A stretch of 64,000 nucleotides of DNA from Empedobacter stercoris (GCF_965137335.1 NZ_CBCRZD010000012.1), one strand, 5' to 3'; counted from the stretch's first letter, positions 33,248 through 42,105 are shown. Notes: generated from the sequence alone by a model not told the origin. Program-made: numbers and translations.

Positions 33248-35901
33248 AAATTCAACTTTCTGGATTAGAACCATTAATTGTACGCGAAAATTCAAACTTT
33301 GTAAACGTTGGAGAACGCACAAATGTAACTGGTTCAAAAAAATTCTTACGATTAATCAAAGAAGAAAAATTTGAAGAAGCACTTCAAGTTGCGCGTGATC
33401 AAGTAGATGGTGGCGCACAAATTATCGACATCAACATGGACGAAGGCATGCTTGATGGTGTAGCTTCAATGGTAAAATATTTACGATTAATTGCTTCCGA
33501 GCCCGACATTTCAAAAGTTCCGATTATGATTGATTCTTCTAAATGGGAAATCATCGAAGCTGGATTAAAAAATGTACAAGGAAAAGCAATTGTCAACTCT
33601 ATTTCTTTAAAAGAAGGAGAAGAATTATTCATCGAGCACGCCAAAAAAATCAAACGTTACGGTGCTGCAACTGTTGTAATGGCATTTGATGAAAAAGGTC
33701 AAGCTGATAATTACCAACGTCGTATTGAAATCGTAAAACGCTCGTATGATATATTGGTCAATCAAGTAAAATTCAATCCAAAAGACATCATTTTTGATGT
33801 TAATATTTTCCCTGTTGCAACAGGAATGGAAGAACATCGCCGAAATGCAATCGACTTTTTTGAAGCGACAAAATGGATCAAAGAAAATCTTCCTTATGCG
33901 TTAGTTTCGGGTGGAGTTTCTAATGTTTCGTTCTCGTTTCGTGGTAACAATGCAGTTCGAGAAGCAATGCACTCAGCCTTTTTATACCACGCAATTCAGC
34001 ACGGAATGGATATGGGAATCGTTAATCCTGAAATGATTGAGATTTATGATGATATTCCAAAAGACTTATTAGAACATGTTGAAGATGTTTTATTGGATAG
34101 ACGTGATGATGCCACAGAACGATTGATTGATTTTGCAGAACATTTAAAAGGTGTTACAAAAGAAAAAAAGAAAGATGATTCTTGGCGTGAATTACCTTTA
34201 GAAAAGCGAATAGAAATAGCTTTGGTAAAAGGGATTACTGAATTTATAGATGAAGATACGGCTGAAGCATTAGATCAAATTAAATCACCACTTCAAGTTA
34301 TTGAAGGTCCATTGATGGATGGAATGAATGTCGTAGGAGATTTATTTGGAAGTGGTAAAATGTTCTTACCACAGGTTGTAAAATCGGCTCGTGTGATGAA
34401 AAAAGCTGTAGCCTATTTAACACCTTATTTAGAAGAAGAAAAACTAAGAAATAAAACTGACAAAGAACCATCTAAAATATTGATGGCAACAGTTAAAGGC
34501 GATGTACATGATATCGGAAAAAATATTGTTTCTGTTGTATTAAGCTGTAATGGTTTTGAAATTATTGATTTAGGTGTTATGGTCTCTTCTGAAAGAATTT
34601 TAGAAGAAGCTCAAAAAAATAAAGTCGATGTAATTGGACTTTCGGGATTGATAACGCCTTCTTTAGACGAAATGGTACATGTTGCTAAAGAAATGAAACG
34701 CTTAAATCTCGATATTCCATTAATGATTGGAGGTGCGACTACATCAAAAGCCCACACCGCTGTTAAAATTGCTCCGCAATATGACAAAGCCATTCACGTA
34801 TTAGACGCTTCGCGTTCGGTTACCGTTTGTCAAAAATTAATTGGTTCGCAACAAGCAGAATTATTTACAGAAACGGAAACAGATTATACTAAAATCAGAG
34901 AAGGTTTCTTAAATCGCGCTGTTGCAAAAGAATACCTAACAATTGAAGAAGCTCGTAAAAATAAATTGCAATTAGATTTTGAAGAAAATAAACCATTCAA
35001 ACCAAATCAATTGGGTGTATTTACGCATCAAGCAAGTGTAACTGAGTTAAAAGAATTTATCGACTGGACTCCTTTTTTCAAAACATGGGATTTACATGGA
35101 AAATTCCCTGCGATTTTAGATGATGAACTTGTCGGTGAAAATGCCAAAGAATTATACATTGATGCATTGTCAATGTTAAACAGAATCGAAGCCGAAAATT
35201 TAGCAAGACCGAAAGCTGTTTACGGTTTATTTAAAGCGAATACGGTAAACGATGACACGATAGAATTGTTTGATGAAAACGATCTTAAAATAGAAGAATT
35301 CTACACACTTCGCCAGCAAGCGAAAAAATCGAAAGATCAACCAAATATGTCAATTGCTGATTTCATAGCACCGAAAGATTCAACTATACAAGATTATATT
35401 GGCGCTTTTGCTGTAACTGCTGGTCAAGAAATTGAAGAAGTTGCTAAAGCGTACGAAAAGAACTTGGACGATTACAATTCGATTATGGTCAAAGCAATTG
35501 CTGATCGTTTAGCTGAAGCTTATGCAGAATATTTACACAAATATGTTCGAACAGAAGTTTGGGGATACGCATCTGACGAAAATTTAGCAAACAATGAATT
35601 AATTGCTGAAAAATACAAAGGAATTCGTCCTGCTCCTGGTTATCCTGCTTGCCCTGATCATTTGGAGAAAGAAACAATTTTTAACATATTAGATGTTGAG
35701 AAAAATGCTGGGATCGAATTAACAAGTTCGTTAGCCATGTACCCTGTTTCATCAGTTTCGGGATATTATTTTGGGAATCCGAAAGCTAAATATTTTGGTG
35801 TCGGAAAAATTAAAATGGATCAAGTAGAAGATTTTGCTCAACGTAAAAATATAGATTTAAAAAAAGCGGAACGTTGGTTAGGACCAAATTTGGCTGATTA
35901 G
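33235..35901 (+). CDS. metH: Methionine synthase, folate/cobalamin/activation subunit
   Basis: The remaining three MetH modules on one 888-aa protein: the methyltetrahydrofolate (pterin)-binding domain (NVGERTNVTGSKKF near residue 30), the cobalamin-binding domain with DVHDIG (Asp423, His425) and GLSGLITPSLDEM, and the C-terminal activation domain that binds S-adenosylmethionine (RPAPGYPACPDH). I chose the ATG at 33235 (MSSVKIQLSG); the longer frame from 33154 lies inside the upstream gene. It methylates homocysteine with a methyl group supplied by MetF. Confidence 0.96.
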   Translation: MSSVKIQLSGLEPLIVRENSNFVNVGERTNVTGSKKFLRLIKEEKFEEALQVARDQVDGGAQIIDINMDEGMLDGVASMVKYLRLIASEPDISKVPIMIDSSKWEIIEAGLKNVQGKAIVNSISLKEGEELFIEHAKKIKRYGAATVVMAFDEKGQADNYQRRIEIVKRSYDILVNQVKFNPKDIIFDVNIFPVATGMEEHRRNAIDFFEATKWIKENLPYALVSGGVSNVSFSFRGNNAVREAMHSAFLYHAIQHGMDMGIVNPEMIEIYDDIPKDLLEHVEDVLLDRRDDATERLIDFAEHLKGVTKEKKKDDSWRELPLEKRIEIALVKGITEFIDEDTAEALDQIKSPLQVIEGPLMDGMNVVGDLFGSGKMFLPQVVKSARVMKKAVAYLTPYLEEEKLRNKTDKEPSKILMATVKGDVHDIGKNIVSVVLSCNGFEIIDLGVMVSSERILEEAQKNKVDVIGLSGLITPSLDEMVHVAKEMKRLNLDIPLMIGGATTSKAHTAVKIAPQYDKAIHVLDASRSVTVCQKLIGSQQAELFTETETDYTKIREGFLNRAVAKEYLTIEEARKNKLQLDFEENKPFKPNQLGVFTHQASVTELKEFIDWTPFFKTWDLHGKFPAILDDELVGENAKELYIDALSMLNRIEAENLARPKAVYGLFKANTVNDDTIELFDENDLKIEEFYTLRQQAKKSKDQPNMSIADFIAPKDSTIQDYIGAFAVTAGQEIEEVAKAYEKNLDDYNSIMVKAIADRLAEAYAEYLHKYVRTEVWGYASDENLANNELIAEKYKGIRPAPGYPACPDHLEKETIFNILDVEKNAGIELTSSLAMYPVSSVSGYYFGNPKAKYFGVGKIKMDQVEDFAQRKNIDLKKAERWLGPNLAD

Positions 35902-35913
35902 AAATTAGTCAGA

Positions 35914-36091
35914 TTCTTCGACAAGCTCAGCATGACAACAAATCACGAGTTTCGAACTTCTGACTTCAAAAAAAATGCGTTAGGGATTGTAGTGAAAATC
36001 CTTTGCTGACCAGCAAAGATTGTAACGAAAAGCCCGCCCGAAGGGAACGCCCTAAAAAAAATATACAATCGGAATTCGAGCTTCGAACTTC
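35914..36091. repeat. Composite intergenic repeat with hairpins
   Basis: The metH-metF gap is filled by repeat-like, relatively GC-rich DNA. It holds TTCTTCGACAAGCTCAGCAT (from 35914); CGAGTTTCGAACTTC (35946-35960), echoed as CGAGCTTCGAACTTC (36077-36091); and a central element bounded by TTAGGG (35980) and CCCTAA (36050). Inside it, ATTGTAGTGAAAATCC and ATTGTAACGAAAAGCC flank the perfect hairpin CTTTGCTGACCAGCAAAG (36001-36018). From memory, similar elements recur between Flavobacteriia genes. Confidence 0.7.
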
Positions 36092-36111
36092 GTTAAACGA
36101 TAAAATAAAGA

Positions 36112-37068
36112 ATGAAAGTTACTGAACATATAGAACGTTCGAATGGAAAACCGTTGTTTTCTGTTGAAATTTTACCTCCTTTGAAAGGTCAAGATGTAAA
36201 TGCAACGTTTAAAACTTTGGATCCTTTAGTGGAATTGAATCCTGCTTTTATCGATGTGACTTATCATCGACAAGAGTATATTTACAAACAAAAAGAGAAG
36301 GGCTTGTTGAAGCGGTATCAAGTGCGAAAACGACCTGGTACAGTAGCGATTTGTGCTGCTATCCAAAATCACTATAAAGTTGACGCAATTCCGCATTTGA
36401 TTTGTGGTGGTTTCACAAAAGAAGATACAGAAGATGCTTTGATTGATTTGAATTTCTTGGGCATTGATAATGTATTGGTTTTACGAGGAGATCCGATTAA
36501 ATCTGAAAAATCATTTGTGCCAGAAGTTGGTGGACATGCGTATGCTTCAGAATTAATTGAACAAATTACTGCTTTGAATACTGGAAATTATTTGGATGAT
36601 GATTTGCAAGAATCGCATCCGATGGATTTTTGTTTGGGTGTAGCTGGTTATCCTGAAAAACATTTCGAATCGCCAAACCTTGCAATAGATTTGCATTATT
36701 TGAAAAAGAAAGTTGAATTGGGAGCTGATTACATTGTGACACAAATGTTTTTTGACAATCAGAAATACTTTGATTTTGTCCAAAAGTGTCGAGAAATGGA
36801 CATTAACGTTCCGATTATTCCTGGAATAAAACCGTTAACAACTTTTAATCAATTGACTAAAATTCCACAAAATTTCTACATCGATTTACCCGAATCCTTG
36901 TCGATGGAAGTGTTGAAAGCAAAAGATAAAGAAGCGATTAAAGAAATTGGCTTGGAGTGGTGCGTTCAGCAATGTAAAGAGTTAATGAAATTTGGTGTTC
37001 CTGGATTGCATTTTTATACGATGAGTAACTCGATTAATACAAAAAAGGTTGCTGAAGCAATTTTTTAA
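36112..37068 (+). CDS. metF: 5,10-Methylenetetrahydrofolate reductase
   Basis: Makes 5-methyltetrahydrofolate, the methyl donor for MetH, using FAD and NAD(P)H. It is 318 aa, full length. SVEILPP near residue 21 carries the catalytic Glu; DVTYHRQ, ICGGFTKEDTEDAL, NVLVLRGDP and GADYIVTQMFFD are the flavin- and folate-site motifs. It is on the same strand as the split metH and probably on the same transcript, although a 210-base repeat separates them. A terminator follows. Confidence 0.96.
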   Translation: MKVTEHIERSNGKPLFSVEILPPLKGQDVNATFKTLDPLVELNPAFIDVTYHRQEYIYKQKEKGLLKRYQVRKRPGTVAICAAIQNHYKVDAIPHLICGGFTKEDTEDALIDLNFLGIDNVLVLRGDPIKSEKSFVPEVGGHAYASELIEQITALNTGNYLDDDLQESHPMDFCLGVAGYPEKHFESPNLAIDLHYLKKKVELGADYIVTQMFFDNQKYFDFVQKCREMDINVPIIPGIKPLTTFNQLTKIPQNFYIDLPESLSMEVLKAKDKEAIKEIGLEWCVQQCKELMKFGVPGLHFYTMSNSINTKKVAEAIF

Positions 37069-37078
37069 AACTATAAAT

Positions 37079-37110
37079 AAAAAGAGAAAGCAATTAAAGT
37101 TTTCTCTTTT
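37079..37110. terminator. Bidirectional terminator after metF
   Basis: AAAAGAGAAA and TTTCTCTTTT pair across an 11-base loop, with A- and T-runs on either side. Confidence 0.65.
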
Positions 37111-37674
37111 TTATTCAATCCTACTATTTTTTAAAGGTGTTTCTTTTAGAAAATCATTCAATTGTTGAATTTCATTTTCGTAATCATATTTTAAATCTAC
37201 GTGAAATTTATCAAAAATAGACTGAATTAATTTGAGTCTTCCAGCTTGGTATTTAAATAATTTTTCTGCATTTTCACCTGTTGTATATTTATTAAACAGA
37301 TATGAATATCGTGTAAATGATTCTTGCAAAATATATTTTCTTAATTCAAATTCGGACACTTTGTCTTTTGTAATTTGAACATGATAATTCACAATTCCAC
37401 TCAGTGTTTTGAGTGTTAACAATAATTGTCTATGACTTCGAATAATATTAATCTGATTAATTAAGTGATTAGACTTTTTGAACTGTAAATCAATCTTTTC
37501 GTAAATTATTTTTACTCGATCTTGCAAGTCACTTTCATCCTCTAACAATTGAAAATGTAAATGCTCTACCAACGTTTCATCTTTATTTATAAGACGCAAA
37601 AGAAGCTTGTCTTTTTCTTTTGTAGGTAAATCTAAAATTGCAATTTTCAATGCTGGAACATCTTTCAACTTCAT
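37111..37674 (-). CDS. Conserved hypothetical helical protein
   Basis: A 187-aa mainly alpha-helical, charged protein, starting MKLKDVPALKIAILDLPTKEKDKLL. I have seen proteins of this pattern in other Bacteroidota, but know no function. It has no signal peptide, membrane segment or cysteine. An upstream ATG at 37734 would add 20 residues; I prefer 37674 because the extension contains a -7-like TAATTTTA and has low-complexity sequence. It is divergent from the J-domain gene. Confidence 0.6.
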   Translation of the reverse strand: MKLKDVPALKIAILDLPTKEKDKLLLRLINKDETLVEHLHFQLLEDESDLQDRVKIIYEKIDLQFKKSNHLINQINIIRSHRQLLLTLKTLSGIVNYHVQITKDKVSEFELRKYILQESFTRYSYLFNKYTTGENAEKLFKYQAGRLKLIQSIFDKFHVDLKYDYENEIQQLNDFLKETPLKNSRIE

Positions 37675-37792
37675 CTCTATTTGTTTGGTGTTAGCTTCAC
37701 TAAAATTACGACTTTCTTTTACAAAAAAAATCATTTATCATCATCTTAACCAAACTTATTCCTATTAAAAGTATTTCGTCATTAATATTCCG

Positions 37793-37800
37793 TACTTTTG
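37793..37800 (+). promoter_or_regulatory. -7 promoter element of the J-domain gene
   Basis: TACTTTTG matches the Bacteroidota -7 box, 26 bases before the ATG at 37827. Confidence 0.45.
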
Positions 37801-37826
37801 CAAACCGAAAAAAGGGTTAAAAAATT

Positions 37827-38273
37827 ATGAAAAGCGTTGTAGAACACAGAAAATTACTTGGAGTTGATAAAAATGTCACTTTAAAAGAGTTGAAAACAAT
37901 TTACAGAAATACGATGAAAGATGCGCATCCTGATAAATTTGTGAACGATGAAGCAGGTAAATTAGAAGCTGAAGAAAAAAGTAAAGTCGTGATTGAAGCG
38001 TATCATTTTTTGGTAAGCGTTAATCCTGAAACACACGAAAAAAATAAAGAAGAATATACGACAACTACGACAAAATCTAACATTCATGATTTTTATATGG
38101 ACGAACAGATTTTGAAAGTTGAACATTTAGATGGTAATCATTACGAATATTTCGGTGTTCCTAAAAATACCTACATCAAAATGGTAAATTCTGATTCACC
38201 AAGTCGTTTTGCAAGAAGACACATTTACGGTAAATTTACACATCGTAAAGCGGGTGAAGCAATGAAAGATTAA
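37827..38273 (+). CDS. J-domain protein with C-terminal KTSC domain
   Basis: A 148-aa protein. The N-terminal 65 residues form a short DnaJ-type J domain with the HPD motif in MKDAHPDKF, predicted to stimulate a DnaK-type ATPase. A Thr-rich linker (YTTTTTKS) leads to a KTSC-like domain (YEYFGVPKNTYIKMVNSDSP), a small domain otherwise linked to nucleic-acid or lysyl-tRNA-type proteins. The client is unknown. It has its own promoter and terminator. Confidence 0.8.
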   Translation: MKSVVEHRKLLGVDKNVTLKELKTIYRNTMKDAHPDKFVNDEAGKLEAEEKSKVVIEAYHFLVSVNPETHEKNKEEYTTTTTKSNIHDFYMDEQILKVEHLDGNHYEYFGVPKNTYIKMVNSDSPSRFARRHIYGKFTHRKAGEAMKD

Positions 38274-38292
38274 ATTTAATCAATACTATAAC

Positions 38293-38317
38293 AAAAGCCT
38301 CTAAATTAGAGGCTTTT
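38293..38317. terminator. Bidirectional terminator
   Basis: AAAAGCCTCTA and TAGAGGCTTTT form a perfect hairpin between the convergent J-domain and pdxH genes. Confidence 0.85.
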
Positions 38318-38326
38318 ATTATTTTT

Positions 38327-38974
38327 TTAAGGAGCTAAACGCTCTTTTTTCCAATCAAAATCTTCTTGTAATACATAACGAACTCTGTCATGTAAACGAC
38401 TTGGACGTCCTTGCCAAAACTCAATTTCTGTTGGTCGAATTAAAAATCCACCCCAATGCTCTGGACGAGGAATTTCTTTTCCTTCGTATTTTTTTTCTAA
38501 CTCTAATTCTTCCGCAGCTAAATCTTGGTGCTCATCTATTACAGAACTTTGAGCAGAAATCCATGCTCCTAACTGACTACTACGAGGTCGTGTTTCGAAA
38601 TATCCGTCCGAATTATTATCCGACGTCTTTTCAGCTACACCTTTTATAATAATTTGTCTTTCTAAAAATGGCCAAAAAAATGATAAACATACTTTCGGAT
38701 TTTCTAACAAAGCTTTTCCTTTTTGACTATTGTAATTGGTATAAAAAATAAATCCTTCATCTGTATATCTTTTCAATAATACGACACGTGTTCTCGGAAA
38801 ACCATCGTCGCCAATCGTTGCAACAGACATCGCGTTTGCTTCATCTACGCCATCAGAATCCTCAGCTTGTAAGAACCAATCACGAAATTGTTCGATAGGA
38901 TTTTCTCTTAACGAATCAAAATTCATGGCTTGTTTTTCGTAGACTTTTCTTTTATAACTTAAATCTTGTTTCAT
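38327..38974 (-). CDS. pdxH: Pyridoxamine 5'-phosphate oxidase
   Basis: An FMN enzyme that makes pyridoxal 5'-phosphate from pyridoxine or pyridoxamine phosphate with oxygen. It is 215 aa, full length. Family motifs are RTRVVLLKRYTDEGFIFYTN, SQKGKALLENP, and the C-terminal signature EFWQGRPSRLHDRVRY ending in ERLAP. It stands alone and is divergent from the YqgE gene. Confidence 0.97.
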   Translation of the reverse strand: MKQDLSYKRKVYEKQAMNFDSLRENPIEQFRDWFLQAEDSDGVDEANAMSVATIGDDGFPRTRVVLLKRYTDEGFIFYTNYNSQKGKALLENPKVCLSFFWPFLERQIIIKGVAEKTSDNNSDGYFETRPRSSQLGAWISAQSSVIDEHQDLAAEELELEKKYEGKEIPRPEHWGGFLIRPTEIEFWQGRPSRLHDRVRYVLQEDFDWKKERLAP

Positions 38975-39046
38975 TAATGTTTATTTTATATTTTTATTTT
39001 AAAATCATTATTTCGTTAAGATTTTACACTATAAAACCGAAACAAA

Positions 39047-39598
39047 ATGTCTATCAAAAGTATAAAAAAAGGAAGTATTTTAGTCGCTAAACCAACATTA
39101 AATAATGATATTTTTCAACGAAGTGTTATTTTAATTACCGAACACTTAGAATCTGGAAATATTGGTTTTGTACTTAATCATTCTTCACACATACCTATTA
39201 GTATTTTTGTTTCTGAGATAGAATCCACTTCTATTGTTTTTGAAGGTGGACCAGTTGATAAGGAAAATATTTATTATCTACACAAACGCCCTGATTTAAT
39301 ACGAAATAGTGAAAAAATAATTCATAATTTATATTGGTCTGGAAATTATGATGATGTGCGAGAAGCGGTAAATCAAAAGTTGATAAAAGAGAATGAAATT
39401 AAGTTTTTTATGGGTTATTGTGGTTGGGCTCCTAAACAAATTGCTGACGAATTAAAAAATAATTCATGGACGGTAAGAGATTTAGATTTTGATATTTTCG
39501 AAGAATGGGATGCTGATTTGTGGAAAAATTTGATGAAGAAACTTGGAGGTGAAAACTTGATTTGGTTAAACACCCCCGCAGATCCTTCTATGAATTAA
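39047..39598 (+). CDS. YqgE/AlgH family protein
   Basis: A 183-aa cytosolic protein of the DUF179/AlgH family. The opening GSILVAKPTLNNDIFQRSVI and the central GFVLNH, FEGGPV and FFMGYCGWAPKQ are all family motifs. The fold is known, but the function is not; AlgH was named for an effect on alginate genes. It is convergent with the class IV aminotransferase homologue, with only 12 bases between stops. Confidence 0.92.
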   Translation: MSIKSIKKGSILVAKPTLNNDIFQRSVILITEHLESGNIGFVLNHSSHIPISIFVSEIESTSIVFEGGPVDKENIYYLHKRPDLIRNSEKIIHNLYWSGNYDDVREAVNQKLIKENEIKFFMGYCGWAPKQIADELKNNSWTVRDLDFDIFEEWDADLWKNLMKKLGGENLIWLNTPADPSMN

Positions 39599-39610
39599 TT
39601 GATTTCTAAA

Positions 39611-40420
39611 TTACAAATAACTAAAAATCAACTTTGTCTTATCCGTATTATATTCTTTTTTTCTATTTTTGGTAATTGGTAATATCCCAATGCCATCTAT
39701 CAAAATAAATACTTCTTCTGCTTTCTGAATTTCGAATGGAAAAATTTCTGATTCCTCCACTTTAAATTCTTCCGATTTATTGATCTTCGTAATAAAATTA
39801 TTTCGCAAAACACTTGTTATTACTCCTTCTTCCTTTTTGGGTGTACGAATCGTTTCTCCATTTATGACAAAAATAGCACCTCGTAAAGAACGTGCCATTT
39901 TTTTATTGGCATTCAACAGAATAATATCTGCATAGTCATTCTCTAAACGGTAGATTTCTGCAATATTTTCTTCTGGGCGATACGTGTTAACAAGTGAATA
40001 AAAAGCTGTGTTGATAGCATAGTCTTTATAAACATCGATTTCGTTTTCACTTTGCAAAAACTCCCAATCTTGTTCACTATTTTCAATAGAAATCAGATAA
40101 TTAATTGAAGCTTTTAAATAATCTTCTTCATTATTTCGGAAGGCAAAAAACTCGACCTTACCTGATTTAGTTTGATTAGCTTCGGCTATTAAATTGATTT
40201 GTTCTTGAAAAAATTCTGGTGTAAAATCTAATGGAATATTCATGCGATAAATACGCATAGAGGCCATTAAATTAAAATAATGATCTTCCCAATCTATAAT
40301 TTCACCATTTACAAATCGTAAAATTTCTTTTACAGCATCACCATTTCGAAAAGCTCTGTTCTGAATACTAATTTCTGCATTTGCTTGTTCGATGATAAGG
40401 CCACCTAAGTTAATTTTCAA
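39611..40420 (-). CDS. Class IV aminotransferase homologue lacking the PLP lysine
   Basis: A 269-aa protein with the class IV (branched-chain aminotransferase / aminodeoxychorismate lyase) fold. The N-terminus NRAFRNGDAVKEILR and DHYFNLMASMRIYRMNIP, and the late FPFEIQKAEEVFILIDGIGI, match flavobacterial members. The segment that normally reads like STIKT and carries the Schiff-base lysine here reads SLVNTYRPEEN, putting Asn145 at the lysine position, and the following Glu-Asn motif is also lost (KMARSLRGAIF). I infer a catalytically inactive or repurposed protein. It lies 11 bases from the START-like gene and is probably cotranscribed with it. Confidence 0.75.
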   Translation of the reverse strand: MKINLGGLIIEQANAEISIQNRAFRNGDAVKEILRFVNGEIIDWEDHYFNLMASMRIYRMNIPLDFTPEFFQEQINLIAEANQTKSGKVEFFAFRNNEEDYLKASINYLISIENSEQDWEFLQSENEIDVYKDYAINTAFYSLVNTYRPEENIAEIYRLENDYADIILLNANKKMARSLRGAIFVINGETIRTPKKEEGVITSVLRNNFITKINKSEEFKVEESEIFPFEIQKAEEVFILIDGIGILPITKNRKKEYNTDKTKLIFSYL

Positions 40421-40431
40421 AATAATAGATT

Positions 40432-40815
40432 TTAAACAGATCCTAAGATTTTTTTAAGGTCTTCAATTTGACTTTCCCACAATTGTTTTGATTCTTCAAC
40501 CTCATCTTCATCTGCGAAATCTGTGATTACTAATGATACATCATTTGTTAAATCGTCTTCTACAATTGTTAATTCGAAGAAATACTTTGTGTCTTCATCA
40601 TATTCCCATTGAAAACGTACATAACTATCTTGCTTAGATTTCATCAAAAAAGCAGATTCTTCGTGTCCGTCCCAAATAAAAGTATATTTTTCTCCACGAG
40701 AATTTACGTTATCTGCAAACCACTCAGACAAACCAGAAGGGTTTGAAATATAGTTATATAACAAAGACGGTGAAGACTTAATTGAAAATTCTACTTGATA
40801 TTTCTTTTTTGGCAT
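40432..40815 (-). CDS. START-like domain protein
   Basis: A 127-aa single-domain protein with the SRPBCC/START-like helix-grip fold. It opens MPKKKYQVEFSIKSSPSLLYN, continues through SNPSGLSEWFADNV and ends in a long amphipathic helix (EDEVEESKQLWESQIEDLKK). It is typical of Bacteroidota; the ligand is unknown. The ATG at 40815 fits the homologous start better than an upstream codon eight residues earlier. The same transcript probably carries the aminotransferase homologue. Confidence 0.82.
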   Translation of the reverse strand: MPKKKYQVEFSIKSSPSLLYNYISNPSGLSEWFADNVNSRGEKYTFIWDGHEESAFLMKSKQDSYVRFQWEYDEDTKYFFELTIVEDDLTNDVSLVITDFADEDEVEESKQLWESQIEDLKKILGSV

Positions 40816-40882
40816 AATTCTATTTAATTGAAGTCGCAAGATATAAAATGAATTGTATCTACCAAAGAAAAATAAAATAAGT

Positions 40883-40914
40883 TTTGTTATAAATTCAAAA
40901 AAAAATTATATTTG
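40883..40914 (+). promoter_or_regulatory. Promoter of the tRNA-Met gene
   Basis: TTTG (40883-40886), 20 bases, TATATTTG (40907-40914): a full match to the Bacteroidota consensus, 15 bases upstream of the mature tRNA. Confidence 0.75.
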
Positions 40915-40929
40915 CAAAAATTAAAATTA

Positions 40930-41003
40930 GGCGAGGTAGCTCAGATGGTTAGAGCGCAGGATTCATAACCCTGAGGTCGGCAGTTCAATTCTGCTCTTCG
41001 CTA
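40930..41003 (+). tRNA. tRNA-Met (anticodon CAT)
   Basis: The sequence folds as a 74-nt cloverleaf: acceptor GGCGAGG/CTTCGCT (with G-U pairs), D-stem GCTC/GAGC, anticodon loop TTCATAA, T-arm GGCAG/CTGCT with loop TTCAATT, and discriminator A. CCA is not encoded. The anticodon stem lacks the three G-C pairs of an initiator, so this is an elongator Met tRNA, or less likely the CAU-anticodon isoleucine tRNA that TilS modifies. Confidence 0.93.
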
Positions 41004-41008
41004 CATCA

Positions 41009-41043
41009 AAAAAGTCCAAACAGCTTGCTGTTTGGGCTTTTTT
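41009..41043 (+). terminator. Rho-independent terminator after tRNA-Met
   Basis: AAGTCCAAACAG and CTGTTTGGGCTT pair around CTTG and run into T residues. Confidence 0.85.
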
Positions 41044-41064
41044 CATTAACTACTAAAACTTATA

Positions 41065-41928
41065 CTAATCTAAATAACCTACTACTTGATAAGCTCTTGA
41101 ACCTCTGTAATAAATTTTTTGATATAAGACATCTCCAAACTCATACAAATACTCTCCATCATAATTTATTCTTTCATAACCTACTGGTAAAGCATAAACA
41201 ATTGCACCAATTGGAGCTTGAACCACTTCGTAATAATTTCTATTTGGTCTATAATAAACTCCTTCGTAGAAATAAAACGGATTACGATTACCAATATTAA
41301 TTGTTACATAACCTACAGGTAAAACATTGATTCTGAACCCTACATAAGGCATATATCTTACATAACCACTATTATACGGACGATAATAAATTCCATTGTT
41401 ACCATAGAAATTATAATTGTTGTAATTGTATTTGTGATAATTTCTTACATTAACATTTGAAACAGGGCGATTTCCTCTATAATTATTTGAATTTGAGCTA
41501 ATACGAACAGGAACTTTATGAAAATCTCTATTTTTTAAACTCTCAGATCGATTCCCTTGGTTATTTTCTCTGTTATATCTTTCGTTGTTACTATCTCGGT
41601 TCGCACTTGGTCTACTACTTATTACAGCAGTATTATCTCTATTGATTCGTGAACTTTCGACACGACTTGAACTTATATTCGAATTTTTCCAAGAATCACT
41701 TTTACTATTTCCTCGATCAATTCTATCTGTTCTATTTCCTTCGACACGACTAACTCTATTTGTACTTTTAGCCATTTCAGAACGGCTATTCCCTTGGTCT
41801 CTTGACACTTCTCTTGAAGAATTACCTCTCTCACCTCCTCTATGACCTCTATCTTGAGCATTTACACCCACAGCTAACATGGCTGTAAAAGCTACTCCCA
41901 AAAGTGTAAATCTAATTTTTCTCATCAT
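41065..41928 (-). CDS. Secreted DUF6515-type protein with a disordered Arg/Ser/Asn-rich region
   Basis: A 287-aa exported protein: signal peptide (1-24, ending GVNAQ), then about 120 residues dominated by Arg, Ser, Asn and Glu with no hydrophobic core, then a Tyr/Asn-rich linker (HKYNYNNYNFYGNNG), then a beta-rich domain with the paired repeats FYFYEGVYYRPNRNYYEVV and YLYEFGDVLYQKIYYRGSR, and PIGAIVYALPVGYERI between them, as in DUF6515. The function is unknown; the very basic, disordered region suggests binding to polyanions or the cell surface. Confidence 0.75.
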   Translation of the reverse strand: MMRKIRFTLLGVAFTAMLAVGVNAQDRGHRGGERGNSSREVSRDQGNSRSEMAKSTNRVSRVEGNRTDRIDRGNSKSDSWKNSNISSSRVESSRINRDNTAVISSRPSANRDSNNERYNRENNQGNRSESLKNRDFHKVPVRISSNSNNYRGNRPVSNVNVRNYHKYNYNNYNFYGNNGIYYRPYNSGYVRYMPYVGFRINVLPVGYVTINIGNRNPFYFYEGVYYRPNRNYYEVVQAPIGAIVYALPVGYERINYDGEYLYEFGDVLYQKIYYRGSRAYQVVGYLD

Positions 41929-42105
41929 CTAACCTTTTAAATATTAAGACATCTATCCTATTACTATTTTCATGCCATAATTATAGTTTGCTGTTCGCTT
42001 TCAATTTATTTTCATCAAAAAAAAATATAATAGATTAATTATCAATACATTAATTTAACAATTTTGTTTGACAATTTTGTTAATATTTTTTTTAATCATT
42101 CAAGG

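Noticed and set aside
35902..36111. Integration site or CRISPR-like array between metH and metF
   Set aside because: The repeats are few and nested, with no tRNA end, integrase or spacer regularity; a palindromic intergenic repeat fits better.
40930..41003. Initiator tRNA-Met
   Set aside because: The anticodon stem does not have the three consecutive G-C pairs of initiator tRNAs, and the first base pair is G-U rather than a C-A mismatch.
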